A stretch of 64,000 nt of DNA from UBA1563 sp037440065 (GTDB lineage: Bacteria > Bacteroidota > Ignavibacteria > Ignavibacteriales > Ignavibacteriaceae). Positions 24,098 through 33,251 of this stretch are shown here, one piece after another (positions within the stretch are counted from its first letter, which is position 1; each line of letters opens with the position of its first letter). Under the pieces are notes generated by a model. That model saw nothing but the letters and a program-made list of their open reading frames with translations, searched no databases and was not told where the DNA came from. The position numbers and the translations under genes were made by a program. The stretch spans positions 434,001 through 498,000 of the forward strand of contig JBBIUV010000015.1 in assembly GCA_037440065.1 (NCBI GenBank), in the 5' to 3' direction.

Positions 24098-26823
24098 TGT
24101 TTTTTAATCCACTTTTCTTGCAATCTATTTCTGATGCAGGAGTTCAAACTCAAACTGCAACGAACAAGCTTAGCAATTCAAAATATTTGTTTTCTGATAT
24201 TATTAAAGTTTTTAATGAATCTGATCCAACTACACCTGCCGCTGTTTTACCCGAAAGTACAAGCGTTAGTTCGGCACCGGAAATTTTTTCATTTCAATCT
24301 TCAGATATGAGTGCAAAAGTAGATTTTGAAATTCCAAAGACCACAGAAGAAACTCAAGAGCAAAGCATATTGGAGTTATTAAGTACAATTCTTTCGGAAA
24401 ATGCAACTCCGGCTGCATTACTTTCAAAAATAAATAATTCCTCCGGTTTGTCTGAAGCAACTCCAGAAGTCAAACGAGATGATTTAACCGGGACACAAGA
24501 ATTTGTCGTGGAGTCCGAACTTCTTCCGCAATTGCTGTCCCAACTTTTATCAGTTGCTAAAACTGCCGACACCAATTCAATAATATCATTGACTAACCCT
24601 GAATCATTACCTAGTTACAAAGACAAAAATGGAGTCTTAATTTCGGAAATACTGAAAAAGTTAGATACTGACGGCGAGGCTTCAATTCAAATTGAAAAGG
24701 CCGGACAAAATATTCAATTCAAAATTTCAAAAATTGATGAAATCAAGAACGGAAAGAGTGAGCTACCCGCAACAACTTCAGTTCAAATCCCTGCAACTGT
24801 CTCTGGTACTGAAATTATTAATGCTACAAACAATTTAACTATAGGAGTAGATAAAACAGCAGACTCTACTATAAAAGAAATCAAAGATAATACTGAAAAA
24901 CAAATTATCTCCACAAATGTTTTTGCAAAACCATCACGCAATATTGATTTGGAACTCGATAAACTCATTGCGCAAGCAATTGAGACAGGTATGGATGTTA
25001 CCGCAGATAATGTTATAACAGAAAAGATGAATTCTAATGTGAAAGATTTGACCCCGGCAGCAACTGATGAACATTCCGGAATTGTATCGGAGTTAAAGTC
25101 TACCGAAATCAAAATTCTAGAAAATGCAACGGAGGTTCAATCTGTTAAAAAGGAATTACCTACAACTAAAAATGATAAGAAACCAAGCGTTCCTCAAGAG
25201 CAAACAAATAAGAATGAAGTGCTAGCAAATCAAACAGAATTGAAGTTAATAAAAAACGAACTGCCGTTGATGGAAAATAATTTCAGTACTCAATCTCAGA
25301 ATATGCAGAATGAAAATGAAATTGTAGAATCAGTTTTACAAACAATTAAAGTTCACAATGGTCAACTCAACTTAAACTCAGAACGAGTAATCCATGCTTT
25401 GGAAGTTGAATCCAGTGATGATTCAGCACTCAAGAATTTGAACGGTTACAAAATAGTAATGCAAGTTGGAGAGAAACCGGCAGAGCTTTCAACTACTGAA
25501 AAAAATACAGATGTTACTGATCCAAAACAAACTGGAACAATTCAGAAGAATTTTCTTACAAATGAGGTGAAGAGCCAGTTGAATACGGAACCGGAAACCT
25601 CATACTCCGTTAAAACCATACTTGATTCAATTAAACAAGTTCTTAAAAATGAATCGTCAACGAATTCGGTTTATGTTTCTAAAAATTCAAGAACAAGCAA
25701 TACGACGGTTCAGAACAAAGTTGAAGCATCTGATATTAATTTGCTAAACCGTCTTGCGCAATCGAACTCCAAACTTAGTCTTGAAAAATCTTCAACTCCA
25801 TCACTAAAACATTTTCTAGAAGAAAAAATTCAGACAACGCTTGAAAAGAACCAAAGCAGCTTTGCTAATGAGGTAACCAATAAGAGTGACGAAACTACAT
25901 TTGGGAAAAAGTCTATAGCACTGGAAATTGGAAAAGAATTATCATCTCTAAAGTTGACTGGAAATACTGATCAAAAAGTGATTAGTGAAACCAAACTGAA
26001 GGAGCCGCAAACTCAAAATCATCCGTCACAAACAAATCATAATCAAGCGGCAAAAGTCTCAGAAGTCGAGCCGGTATTGGATGAACCGTTGATCGAAAAA
26101 AGTAAACCAGAAGGCGATGCGAAAAAGAATTTACCGGAAATTCAAAAAGCTACGGTTGAAAGTGAAAGTGAAAAACCGGTTGTAAAAACTTTACTTACTG
26201 ATAAAGAAACCGGCGAAGATATTCATCAGCATCAACCGGCGCAAACTGAATCAAAAGATATTAAACAGGATGCAGGAAAAACTTCCACAGAAACCTTGGA
26301 AACAAAATCAGCTGAAATTCAACATGGTGTTTCAAATAATCATCAAGCGAATGAAATAAAAAATTCATTACCAAAAGAAAAAATATCAACCGGCAGTTTC
26401 CAATTACCGGAAACGGAAAAAACGATCAAATCGTTTGAGTTAAGTAAAGAAATATCAAAGATCATCGAGAGCGGAACCTCACAGAAAGTAGTTTTGAAGC
26501 TGCTTCCCGAAGCTCTCGGTAAAGTAAAGCTAACGCTTGAAGTTGGCGGTGAAGTTATTCACGCCAAAGCCGAAGTGGAAAATGAGTCGGTAAAACAGAT
26601 AATTCAAACCAATACTGAAACATTAAAACAAACACTCTCGCAGAATGGTTTGCAGCTCGCTTCGTTTAATGTTTCTCTTACCCGTTCGGATGACAAACAT
26701 CAAAAAGCTCATGCACAGAAAAAACGATCTAACTCGTTTACGAGTAAAACAAAAATTGAAAAATCAGTTCTTCCGGAAGCAGCTAGAAAATTAGGCTATA
26801 ACACATACGAGTATTTAGCATAG
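24094..26823 (+). CDS. fliK: Flagellar hook-length control protein FliK, very long
   Basis: Exported ruler protein of 909 residues, more than twice the roughly 400 of enterobacterial FliK. Nearly all of it (about 1-770) is low-complexity Ser/Thr/Asn/Gln/Lys/Glu-rich sequence without transmembrane segments. The C-terminal FliK domain (about 790-875) is clear: LKLLPEALGKVKLTLEVGG and the following SVKQIIQTNTETLKQTLSQNGL. This domain contacts FlhB to switch export from hook to filament. Overlaps the motE-like gene and lies before flgD, a normal position. ATG 24094 and 24097 are adjacent. Confidence 0.92.
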   Translation: MMFFNPLFLQSISDAGVQTQTATNKLSNSKYLFSDIIKVFNESDPTTPAAVLPESTSVSSAPEIFSFQSSDMSAKVDFEIPKTTEETQEQSILELLSTILSENATPAALLSKINNSSGLSEATPEVKRDDLTGTQEFVVESELLPQLLSQLLSVAKTADTNSIISLTNPESLPSYKDKNGVLISEILKKLDTDGEASIQIEKAGQNIQFKISKIDEIKNGKSELPATTSVQIPATVSGTEIINATNNLTIGVDKTADSTIKEIKDNTEKQIISTNVFAKPSRNIDLELDKLIAQAIETGMDVTADNVITEKMNSNVKDLTPAATDEHSGIVSELKSTEIKILENATEVQSVKKELPTTKNDKKPSVPQEQTNKNEVLANQTELKLIKNELPLMENNFSTQSQNMQNENEIVESVLQTIKVHNGQLNLNSERVIHALEVESSDDSALKNLNGYKIVMQVGEKPAELSTTEKNTDVTDPKQTGTIQKNFLTNEVKSQLNTEPETSYSVKTILDSIKQVLKNESSTNSVYVSKNSRTSNTTVQNKVEASDINLLNRLAQSNSKLSLEKSSTPSLKHFLEEKIQTTLEKNQSSFANEVTNKSDETTFGKKSIALEIGKELSSLKLTGNTDQKVISETKLKEPQTQNHPSQTNHNQAAKVSEVEPVLDEPLIEKSKPEGDAKKNLPEIQKATVESESEKPVVKTLLTDKETGEDIHQHQPAQTESKDIKQDAGKTSTETLETKSAEIQHGVSNNHQANEIKNSLPKEKISTGSFQLPETEKTIKSFELSKEISKIIESGTSQKVVLKLLPEALGKVKLTLEVGGEVIHAKAEVENESVKQIIQTNTETLKQTLSQNGLQLASFNVSLTRSDDKHQKAHAQKKRSNSFTSKTKIEKSVLPEAARKLGYNTYEYLA

Positions 26824-26831
26824 GAGATTTT

Positions 26832-27506
26832 ATGGTAGATGGAATAGGCGCAGCAACTGGAAACAAAAACACAACTGCGGTAAAAGGGAAATCGCAACTT
26901 GGCAAAGATGATTTTTTAAAGTTGATGATGGCGCAGATGAAATATCAAGATCCAATGAACCCTATGGATGGAACGGCATTTTCAGCGCAGCTCGCGCAAT
27001 TCAGTTCGTTAGAACAATTAACAAACATAAACACCTCTTTAACACAAAGCATTAATGCTAACCTCATGCTTGCTGAATCGGTTAACAATACCATGTCTGC
27101 AACATTGATCGGGAAAGAGGTAAAACTTAACAGCACTACAATTCAAAAATCGGGACAGGATGCTGCAAACCTCGGTTATACATTGCCCGGTGACGCGGTG
27201 TCGGCTAAAATATCTATTTACAATGAATCGGGCATGCTTGTTAAAACCATTGAAGACGCATCAACAGATAAAGGTGATAATAAACTTTCCTGGGATTTTA
27301 CCGATAATCAAGGTAACAATTTACCCGATGGCAATTATACATTTAGTGTTGAAGCAGAGGGTGCAAACGGTAACTTGATGGATGTAACGCATTTTCTCTA
27401 TGGTCAAATTGCCGGCGTAAAATTTACTACCGAAGGGACTAAACTTTTGGTAAATAACTCCGAATATTTATTATCGGATATATTAGAAATTGTAAACCCT
27501 GAATAA
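26832..27506 (+). CDS. flgD: Flagellar hook capping protein FlgD
   Basis: Scaffold of 224 residues that caps the growing hook. N-terminal KDDFLKLMMAQMKYQDPMNPMDGTAFSAQLAQF is the FlgD signature; the C-terminal half has a Tudor/Ig-like FlgD domain with the FlgD-Ig pattern (WDFTDNQGNNLPDGNYTFSV). Nine bases after fliK with GGAG upstream. Confidence 0.95.
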   Translation: MVDGIGAATGNKNTTAVKGKSQLGKDDFLKLMMAQMKYQDPMNPMDGTAFSAQLAQFSSLEQLTNINTSLTQSINANLMLAESVNNTMSATLIGKEVKLNSTTIQKSGQDAANLGYTLPGDAVSAKISIYNESGMLVKTIEDASTDKGDNKLSWDFTDNQGNNLPDGNYTFSVEAEGANGNLMDVTHFLYGQIAGVKFTTEGTKLLVNNSEYLLSDILEIVNPE

Positions 27507-27524
27507 AAAAAGGTTATAAAAAAA

Positions 27525-27899
27525 ATGATTGAGATGAATGGTATAAGAGTTCCTTTTCTTCCGATCGAGCAGATCGGGAATCAGGCAGGCATTAGCCCGA
27601 AATCTCCATCGACAAGTTTTGATTCTGTTTTTCAGCAGGAACTTGAAAAGATAAAATTTTCAAATCACGCTTTAAAAAGATTAGAGAACAGAAACATTCA
27701 ACTTGGCGATGCGGACATAAGCAAAATTCAATCTGCCGTTGAGCGGGCTGAATTAAAAGGCTCAAAAGATTCTTTAGTGATGATGGAAGACACGGCGTTC
27801 ATTGTGAACATTCCGAACAGAACGGTTGTAACGGCAATGGCAGTTGGTTCTTCCTACGAGAATATCTTTACAAATATTGACAGTGTAGTTTTCGTATAA
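27525..27899 (+). CDS. Flagellar operon protein, TIGR02530-like
   Basis: Cytoplasmic protein of 124 residues resembling the small family found between flgD and flgE in many non-enteric bacteria. The conserved core reads FSNHALKRLENRNIQL, followed by a helix and the strands SLVMMEDTAFIVNIPNRTVVTAM. Function is not established for the family; it is thought to assist hook assembly because of its constant location. Here it occupies exactly that place. Confidence 0.8.
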   Translation: MIEMNGIRVPFLPIEQIGNQAGISPKSPSTSFDSVFQQELEKIKFSNHALKRLENRNIQLGDADISKIQSAVERAELKGSKDSLVMMEDTAFIVNIPNRTVVTAMAVGSSYENIFTNIDSVVFV

Positions 27900-28003
27900 T
27901 TAATTCATAATAAACCGAGCGGGACCTTTTAAGGACGCTCATGATTCGGCTGACTGACTGATGCTGAATCAAAACTTAACTTAAATAAACCTTAGGAGGT
28001 TTT
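27900..28003 (+). other. flgE leader with two hairpins
   Basis: Two stem-loops lie between the small flagellar gene and flgE. The first pairs GAGCG with CGCTC and CCTT with AAGG (about 27917-27940). The second pairs GATTCGGC with GCTGAATC (one G-T pair, about 27943-27970). No T run follows either, so these are not plain terminators. A strong AGGAGG site precedes the flgE ATG. No sigma-54- or sigma-28-type element was seen here. Confidence 0.5.
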
Positions 28004-29674
28004 ATGGCACTACTTAATTCTCTTTTCGCAGGCGTTTCAGGATTACGTAATCATCAATCAATGATGGATGTTATCGGGAACAACATAGCTAACGTTAACA
28101 CAATCGGATTCAAAGGTTCGCGAGTTACGTTCAGCGACACATTTAATCAATTCATCAAGGCCGGTACAAATCCTACCGATACTTCAGGCGGAACAAACAC
28201 CTATCAAGTTGGTTTAGGAATGAAGATCAACTCGATTGATAGAAACTGGAGCCAGGGGACTTTTGAAAGAACCGGTATCACCACAGATCTAGCGCTTCAA
28301 GGAAGCGGACTCTTCGTATTAAAAAGCAATGGTGAAAATTTCTATTCACGCGCAGGTGGATTCGTTTTTGATGCCGATGGTAAATTAGTAAGTCCACAGA
28401 ACGGCGCAATTGTTCAAGGTAAAGTTGCAAGTTCAGACGGTGTTATTCCTCCCGGAAATAATTTGCAAGATATCGTGATTGATACAAATTTGAAGCTTCC
28501 TGCAGTTGCAACCAACTTAATCAAATGGGGTGGAAATCTTAAAAGCAGTTCCGACCTTACAAGATCAGAAAGTGTTGTTCAACGCGGTAATATAAACTCC
28601 TCCTTGCCTGGTCCGTTCACTACCGAAACAACTATTTATAATGATTACGGAACTAAATACACTTACAAACAAACATTTACAAAAACTGCTAATCCAAATG
28701 AATACGATGTTACCTGGGAAGTATTGGATACTGCAACTCCTCCGGTTTCAGTTCAAACAGGTTCACTCGGTTCACCTGTTACTTTTGCCGATGACGGCAA
28801 AGGTGATTACAAAATGAATGCCGCTTCATTAGCGTTGTTTGACGGAGTTAACAACCGTGTGCAAATAGCAGCTAACAATATTGATTTTACCTTTGATGCA
28901 ACAGAAGTATCACAGAATTCAGCAAGCGCTACATTATCAATCTCTGCCGACGGTAATCGTGTTGCCAACGTTGTAAGCGGTGCAGTTTCTATCTTTGATT
29001 CTTTGGGAAATTCTCATCAAGTAACATTAACGTTTACAAAGTTAGGAAATAACCAATGGACATGGACTGCAGGCGTTCCGAGCAGCAGTACTGATGATGG
29101 TAAAGCAGTGGCAGCAACTGGTACTTTAACCTTTAATGCCGATGGAACCTTAGACCCGGCAAACATTTCTCCGAACAATCCTCAATTAACTTTCAATCCT
29201 ATCGGAAAAGCAAATCCGGTAGTTCTTGATCTCGATTTCGGACAAGCATTCGGCGGAGTTACCCAAACATCTGCAAGTTCAGTCGTTTCCGCTTTAAGCC
29301 AGAACGGTTCTGCATCAGCTTCATTATCAAACATGAACATTGATCAATACGGAAACATCGTTGGAATCTTTTCAAACGGAAATTCAAGAACTTTGGCGCA
29401 AGTAATGGTTGCTACATTTACAAACTTGAATGGTTTGATAAGCAAAGGTGATAACTTATTTACAGCGTATGCAAACTCAGGCACTCCGAGGATCGGAAGT
29501 CTTGGTGAAGAAACCGGAACAACGGTTCAATCCGGCGCTTTGGAACAATCAAACGTAGATCTCTCCGAAGAATTCACAAAGATGATCGTTTCGCAAAGAG
29601 GTTTCCAGGCTAATGCAAGAGTAATCACCACAGCCGATAGTTTGTTACAGGAAATAACAAATCTTATTAGATAA
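28004..29674 (+). CDS. flgE: Flagellar hook protein FlgE with duplicated D2-type module
   Basis: Hook subunit of 556 residues. N-terminal LFAGVSGLRNHQSMMDVIGNN and C-terminal helix (ESNVDL-like EQSNVDLSEEFTKMIVSQRG) form the D0/D1 core. The outer part has two FlaE/D2-like modules in tandem: one about 207-317 starting IYNDYGTKYT and one about 327-430 starting IFDSLGNSHQ, both followed by an LTFTK or QTFTK strand. Enterobacterial FlgE has about 400 residues. A module of the same kind is inserted in FlgL at 50278. Strong terminator follows. Confidence 0.95.
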   Translation: MALLNSLFAGVSGLRNHQSMMDVIGNNIANVNTIGFKGSRVTFSDTFNQFIKAGTNPTDTSGGTNTYQVGLGMKINSIDRNWSQGTFERTGITTDLALQGSGLFVLKSNGENFYSRAGGFVFDADGKLVSPQNGAIVQGKVASSDGVIPPGNNLQDIVIDTNLKLPAVATNLIKWGGNLKSSSDLTRSESVVQRGNINSSLPGPFTTETTIYNDYGTKYTYKQTFTKTANPNEYDVTWEVLDTATPPVSVQTGSLGSPVTFADDGKGDYKMNAASLALFDGVNNRVQIAANNIDFTFDATEVSQNSASATLSISADGNRVANVVSGAVSIFDSLGNSHQVTLTFTKLGNNQWTWTAGVPSSSTDDGKAVAATGTLTFNADGTLDPANISPNNPQLTFNPIGKANPVVLDLDFGQAFGGVTQTSASSVVSALSQNGSASASLSNMNIDQYGNIVGIFSNGNSRTLAQVMVATFTNLNGLISKGDNLFTAYANSGTPRIGSLGEETGTTVQSGALEQSNVDLSEEFTKMIVSQRGFQANARVITTADSLLQEITNLIR

Positions 29675-29701
29675 TCTTAGCTCAAAATAGTACTCCTTAA
29701 A

Positions 29702-29732
29702 AAAGCCCTGCCTTTGGCGGGGCTTTTTTTTG
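29702..29732 (+). terminator. Intrinsic terminator after flgE
   Basis: An 11-bp stem (29702-29712 with 29716-29726, one T-G pair) with a TTT loop, rich in GCC/GGC, followed by a run of T to 29731. It is the clearest intrinsic terminator of the window and separates flgE from the fliL operon. Confidence 0.93.
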
Positions 29733-29759
29733 TCCTCCATTACTTTATTCTCCTAAACA

Positions 29760-29861
29760 AACTGCATCTTTTCAGCAGTTGCACAATAATAGCCACATCT
29801 GTTGACAAAAAGCGTAGCTAAACCGGAAAATTTTAAGTTTTACCGTGGCACTACAATTGAT
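29760..29861 (+). promoter_or_regulatory. Sigma-54-like promoter and inverted repeat before fliL
   Basis: TGGCACTACAATTGAT at 29846-29861 matches the sigma-54 -24 box fully (TGGCAC), with correct spacing to TTGA (consensus TTGC). An inverted repeat AACTGC/GCAGTT (29760-29765, 29775-29780) lies about 70-85 bases upstream and may bind an activator. The fliL start is 29 bases after the -12 part. Confidence 0.55.
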
Positions 29862-29889
29862 TCTGATTAAATAAAAAAATGAAAGAATC

Positions 29890-30444
29890 ATGGCTAAAGA
29901 AGAAAAACTCGAAGAAATTCTAAAAGACGATATTGTTCCACCTGCAAAGGAAAAAGGAAAAGGGCTGAACAGTAAAGTTTTTATTATTGGAATACCCGCT
30001 TTCATCATTCAGTTGATAGTCGTTTATTTTATAATGGGATACATGCTCACGAATAAGATTCAAGAGCATCCGGCAGTTGAAACAGCAAAAACCAAACAAC
30101 CTGCTTCCGAGAAAACTGAAAAAGCAGATGAATCGCAAAACGCAAATTTTATTTATACAATTGAGGATATCGTTGTAAATCCGGCTGAGACGGACGGAAA
30201 AAGATTACTGCTTCTTTCGCTCGGCATAACGGTAAAATCGGAAGAAGATAAAGCGGAAATGCAAGCCAAAGATATTTTAATTAAAGATGCGATCATCTCC
30301 ACAATTTCCAGTAAGAATTTATTTCAGTTGAACAGCAGCGGTTACAAAGATAGTTTAAAAGTTGAATTAACGGGAAGAATAAAGAAAATTTTCCCCAAAG
30401 TTCATTTACATCAAGTCTATTTCAGTAAATATATTTTACAATAA
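29890..30444 (+). CDS. fliL: Flagellar basal body-associated protein FliL
   Basis: Single-pass inner-membrane protein of 184 residues. The membrane helix is at about 35-57 after a Lys/Glu-rich cytoplasmic start; a Lys/Ala/Pro-rich linker leads to the periplasmic FliL domain (about 85-184) with IEDIVVNPAETDGKRLLLLSLGI. FliL forms a ring around the stator plug and supports torque. First gene of the export-gate operon. Confidence 0.9.
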   Translation: MAKEEKLEEILKDDIVPPAKEKGKGLNSKVFIIGIPAFIIQLIVVYFIMGYMLTNKIQEHPAVETAKTKQPASEKTEKADESQNANFIYTIEDIVVNPAETDGKRLLLLSLGITVKSEEDKAEMQAKDILIKDAIISTISSKNLFQLNSSGYKDSLKVELTGRIKKIFPKVHLHQVYFSKYILQ

Positions 30445-30446
30445 CC

Positions 30447-31439
30447 ATGGCAGAAGTATTATCACAACAAGAGATTGATCTCCTCTTAAATCAAGTTAAG
30501 GGAGGAGAAGAAACCATAACTCCCGAAACGCAGGAACATCAGGCGCTTCCGTTTGATTTTCGTTTGCCGAACAGAATTTCAAAAAATCAACTCCGCACAA
30601 TTAAGAATATTTTTGAAAACTTTTCGGAAAGTTTAAGTTCGTTCCTCCTCGCCAAACTTCAATCGATGGTTTCGGTAACGGTTACTTCGGTGGATCAAAT
30701 TTATTATTCGGAGTACATCCTTTCGGTTTCTAACCCGGCATGTTTGTACACTTTTGATATTAAAGGGACCGATATAAAAGGCATTTTAGAGTTGAGTCCT
30801 GATTTTGCGTTGTGTCTGGTTGATAGATTATTAGGGGGCAACGGACTCGGGACAAAACAATCAAAGATCATTACTGCAATAGAACAAAAAGTTCTTAACG
30901 TTATTGTTGATCGAGTTATGATGGACATGAGAAAAGCCTGGCAGGTTGTAGACAATTTTGAATTTGTAACAGAAAGATTCGAAGCTGACATCGATTTTGC
31001 TCAAATAACTTCACATAGTGAATCGGTGCTTTTAATTTCTTTTGAAGTTCTGGTTGGTGAACAATCTTTTATGATGAATATCTGCTTCGCTACTTTTGCT
31101 TTTGATACCATTCTCTCCAAAATGACCTCAAAAAAGTTGACGACTATTCGCCCCGGAAATTATAACGGTGTAAAAGCGCAAACTATTATTTCAAATCATC
31201 TGTTGAAAACTTATTTACCGGTAAGAGTTGAGTTCGGCGGTGCTAAAATTTCTGTTGATGAATTAATGAATTTAGAAGAGGGGGATGTTATAAAACTACA
31301 AACAAGAATCGGAGACGACCTTGTTATTCATGTAGCTGATAAAGCATGGTTTTCCGGTAGACCCGGCATCGTAAATAAGCACAAAGCAATAAAAATAGTA
31401 CAAAATATTTTACATAATGAAAATCACAATAAGGTGTAA
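30447..31439 (+). CDS. fliM: Flagellar motor switch protein FliM
   Basis: C-ring protein of 330 residues. The N-terminal peptide LSQQEIDLLLNQV is the CheY-P docking site; the middle CheC-like domain begins around residue 50 (RISKNQLRTIKNIFENFSES) and the C-terminal SpoA domain around 255 (PVRVEFGGAKISVDELMNLEEGDVI). Two bases after fliL. All parts needed for switching are present. Confidence 0.96.
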   Translation: MAEVLSQQEIDLLLNQVKGGEETITPETQEHQALPFDFRLPNRISKNQLRTIKNIFENFSESLSSFLLAKLQSMVSVTVTSVDQIYYSEYILSVSNPACLYTFDIKGTDIKGILELSPDFALCLVDRLLGGNGLGTKQSKIITAIEQKVLNVIVDRVMMDMRKAWQVVDNFEFVTERFEADIDFAQITSHSESVLLISFEVLVGEQSFMMNICFATFAFDTILSKMTSKKLTTIRPGNYNGVKAQTIISNHLLKTYLPVRVEFGGAKISVDELMNLEEGDVIKLQTRIGDDLVIHVADKAWFSGRPGIVNKHKAIKIVQNILHNENHNKV

Positions 31440-31441
31440 AG

Positions 31442-31882
31442 ATGGCTGATAATTTTAATACCGATAACTTTTTAAACAACGGTGATGATCAAATCACTGC
31501 AGGATCAAACAACGGAGACGATGTGTTTTCCGGAAGACAAAAAACCGATACTTCTTCAAAAGAAGTGGACGTGCTCGATTTTGATGATTTCGATGAAACG
31601 GTAAATCAAAAAAATAGTGCTAATAGCAAATTGGATATGCTACGAGACCTTCATCTTAATGTTTACATTGAATTAGGTAGAACGCAAATGCTTGTGAAAG
31701 ACGTGCTTGAGCTTGAACGCGGTTACGTTATTGAGCTTGATAAACTGGCAAGTGAGCCGGTTGACATTTTTGTAAACAACAAAAAAATTGCCGAAGGTGA
31801 AGTTGTGGTTATCGACAAGCATTTTGGGATTAGAATTACCAATTTGAATGAACAGAGTAAAGGACTGAAGGGATTGGCATAA
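31442..31882 (+). CDS. fliN: Flagellar motor switch protein FliN
   Basis: C-ring protein of 146 residues. An acidic, Asp/Asn-rich N-terminal tail of about 60 residues is followed by one SpoA domain (LNVYIELGRTQMLVKDVLELERGYVIELDK). There is no CheC-like or FliY part, so it is the plain FliN form. Its stop overlaps the fliO start (TAATG). Confidence 0.93.
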   Translation: MADNFNTDNFLNNGDDQITAGSNNGDDVFSGRQKTDTSSKEVDVLDFDDFDETVNQKNSANSKLDMLRDLHLNVYIELGRTQMLVKDVLELERGYVIELDKLASEPVDIFVNNKKIAEGEVVVIDKHFGIRITNLNEQSKGLKGLA

Positions 31883-32226
31883 TGGATTTCTTCGATGTGT
31901 TGAAAGCGCTTTTCCCGCTTGTGTTAGTGATCGGACTGCTTTATGCAGTCCTCATTTTTATTAAAAGAAAAGGGATCACTGTAACCGGAAAAAGATCAAA
32001 GATTTTTACTATTGATGTGATGAGTACGCAGTCGATCATGCCGAAGAAATATATTTCTGTTGTAAAAGTTGAGAATAAATATTTAGTTCTTGGAGTTAGC
32101 GAACATTCAATAAATTTATTAAAAGAATTAGATGTTGATGAAAATCAGCTTAATGATTTAACGGATCTTGAAATCCCCAAAAACAATTTTCTTGATCTCT
32201 TAAAAAAGAATTTGGGGATGAGATGA
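31882..32226 (+). CDS. fliO: Flagellar biosynthesis protein FliO
   Basis: Small bitopic membrane protein of 114 residues with a helix at about 8-27 and a cytoplasmic region whose strands (STQSIMPKKYISVVKVENKYLVLGVSEH) fit the FliO family. FliO helps assemble the FliP ring. Family sequence conservation is low; position between fliN and fliP supports the call. Overlaps fliP by 4 bases. Confidence 0.87.
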   Translation: MDFFDVLKALFPLVLVIGLLYAVLIFIKRKGITVTGKRSKIFTIDVMSTQSIMPKKYISVVKVENKYLVLGVSEHSINLLKELDVDENQLNDLTDLEIPKNNFLDLLKKNLGMR

Positions 32227-32981
32227 AATTAAGACTTTTAGTCCTTGCTTTACTCGTAAGTCTAATTTTTGTCCCGGAAATTAGTCCGCAGGCAAAAACC
32301 ACCTTACCTTTGCCTAAAATTGGAATTGATGTTGGAGCCTCAGATTCTCCGCAAGATGTTTCCGTTACATTGCAGTTACTCCTTCTTATGACGGTACTTT
32401 CTTTGGCTCCTTCATTGATGATCATGACCACCTCGTATTTACGCATTATCATTGTGTTTCATTTCTTAAAAAGTGCGCTTGGTACACAGCAGATGCCTCC
32501 GGGACAATTATTAGCCGGCATCGCACTCTTCATCACTTTTTTTGTTATGGCGCCAACCTGGAGCAAAGTGAATGACGTTGCATTAAAACCTTTGATGGAC
32601 GGCAAAATGAGTGTGAACGATGCTTACGATAAAGGCATCGAACCAATCAGAGAATTTATGTTTAGAAATGTTAGAGAAGCTGATCTCGAATTATTCATCG
32701 GTTTATCAAACATGAAACGTCCTCACAACAGAAGTGAACTACCGACGTACATTGTAGTTCCGGCTTTTGCGCTAAGCGAACTACGCGCCGGATTTATCAT
32801 CGGATTTTTTATGTTCATTCCCTTTTTAATGGTTGATATGATCGTGGCGAGCATCTTAATGTCTATGGGAATGATGATGCTTCCGCCAATGCTCATCTCT
32901 TTGCCATTTAAAATTTTGCTTTTCGTTCTTGTTGACGGATGGAGTTTAATTGTTGGATCTTTAGTAAGGAGTTTTGCATAA
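32223..32981 (+). CDS. fliP: Flagellar export gate protein FliP
   Basis: Export-gate core protein of 252 residues with an N-terminal signal-like hydrophobic segment and four further helices. Conserved stretches include LAPSLMIMTTSYLRIIIVFHFLK, ALGTQQMPPGQLLAG and FKILLFVLVDGWSLIVGSL. Five copies form the pore with FliQ and FliR. Length and motifs are typical. Confidence 0.96.
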   Translation: MKLRLLVLALLVSLIFVPEISPQAKTTLPLPKIGIDVGASDSPQDVSVTLQLLLLMTVLSLAPSLMIMTTSYLRIIIVFHFLKSALGTQQMPPGQLLAGIALFITFFVMAPTWSKVNDVALKPLMDGKMSVNDAYDKGIEPIREFMFRNVREADLELFIGLSNMKRPHNRSELPTYIVVPAFALSELRAGFIIGFFMFIPFLMVDMIVASILMSMGMMMLPPMLISLPFKILLFVLVDGWSLIVGSLVRSFA

Positions 32982-33251
32982 ATGACCGAAGAATTAGTAA
33001 TTGAAGTTTTAAAGGAAGTTTTTTATACAACTTTTTTAATATTGCTTCCGATACTTGGAGTTTCGCTAATTGTTGGTATTGCCATTTCAATTTTTCAAGC
33101 AGCAACTTCAATCCAGGAGATGACATTAACTTTTGTCCCGAAAATTTTGGTTACATCGGTTGTAATTATTTTTATGTTCCCATGGATATTGGACAAAATG
33201 ATCGCTATTACCAACAAACTCTTCTCTATGTTCTCCATGGTAATTAGATGA
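32982..33251 (+). CDS. fliQ: Flagellar export gate protein FliQ
   Basis: Two-helix membrane protein of 89 residues, the normal size, with GIAISIFQAATSIQEMTLTFVPK, the conserved cytoplasmic loop. Directly abuts fliP and overlaps fliR by 4 bases, in the usual P-Q-R order. Confidence 0.95.
   Translation: MTEELVIEVLKEVFYTTFLILLPILGVSLIVGIAISIFQAATSIQEMTLTFVPKILVTSVVIIFMFPWILDKMIAITNKLFSMFSMVIR

Noticed and set aside
24783..25112. Reverse-strand frame within fliK
   Set aside because: Long reverse frames in low-complexity AT-rich genes are common; no start signal and the plus-strand FliK is clear at its C-terminus.
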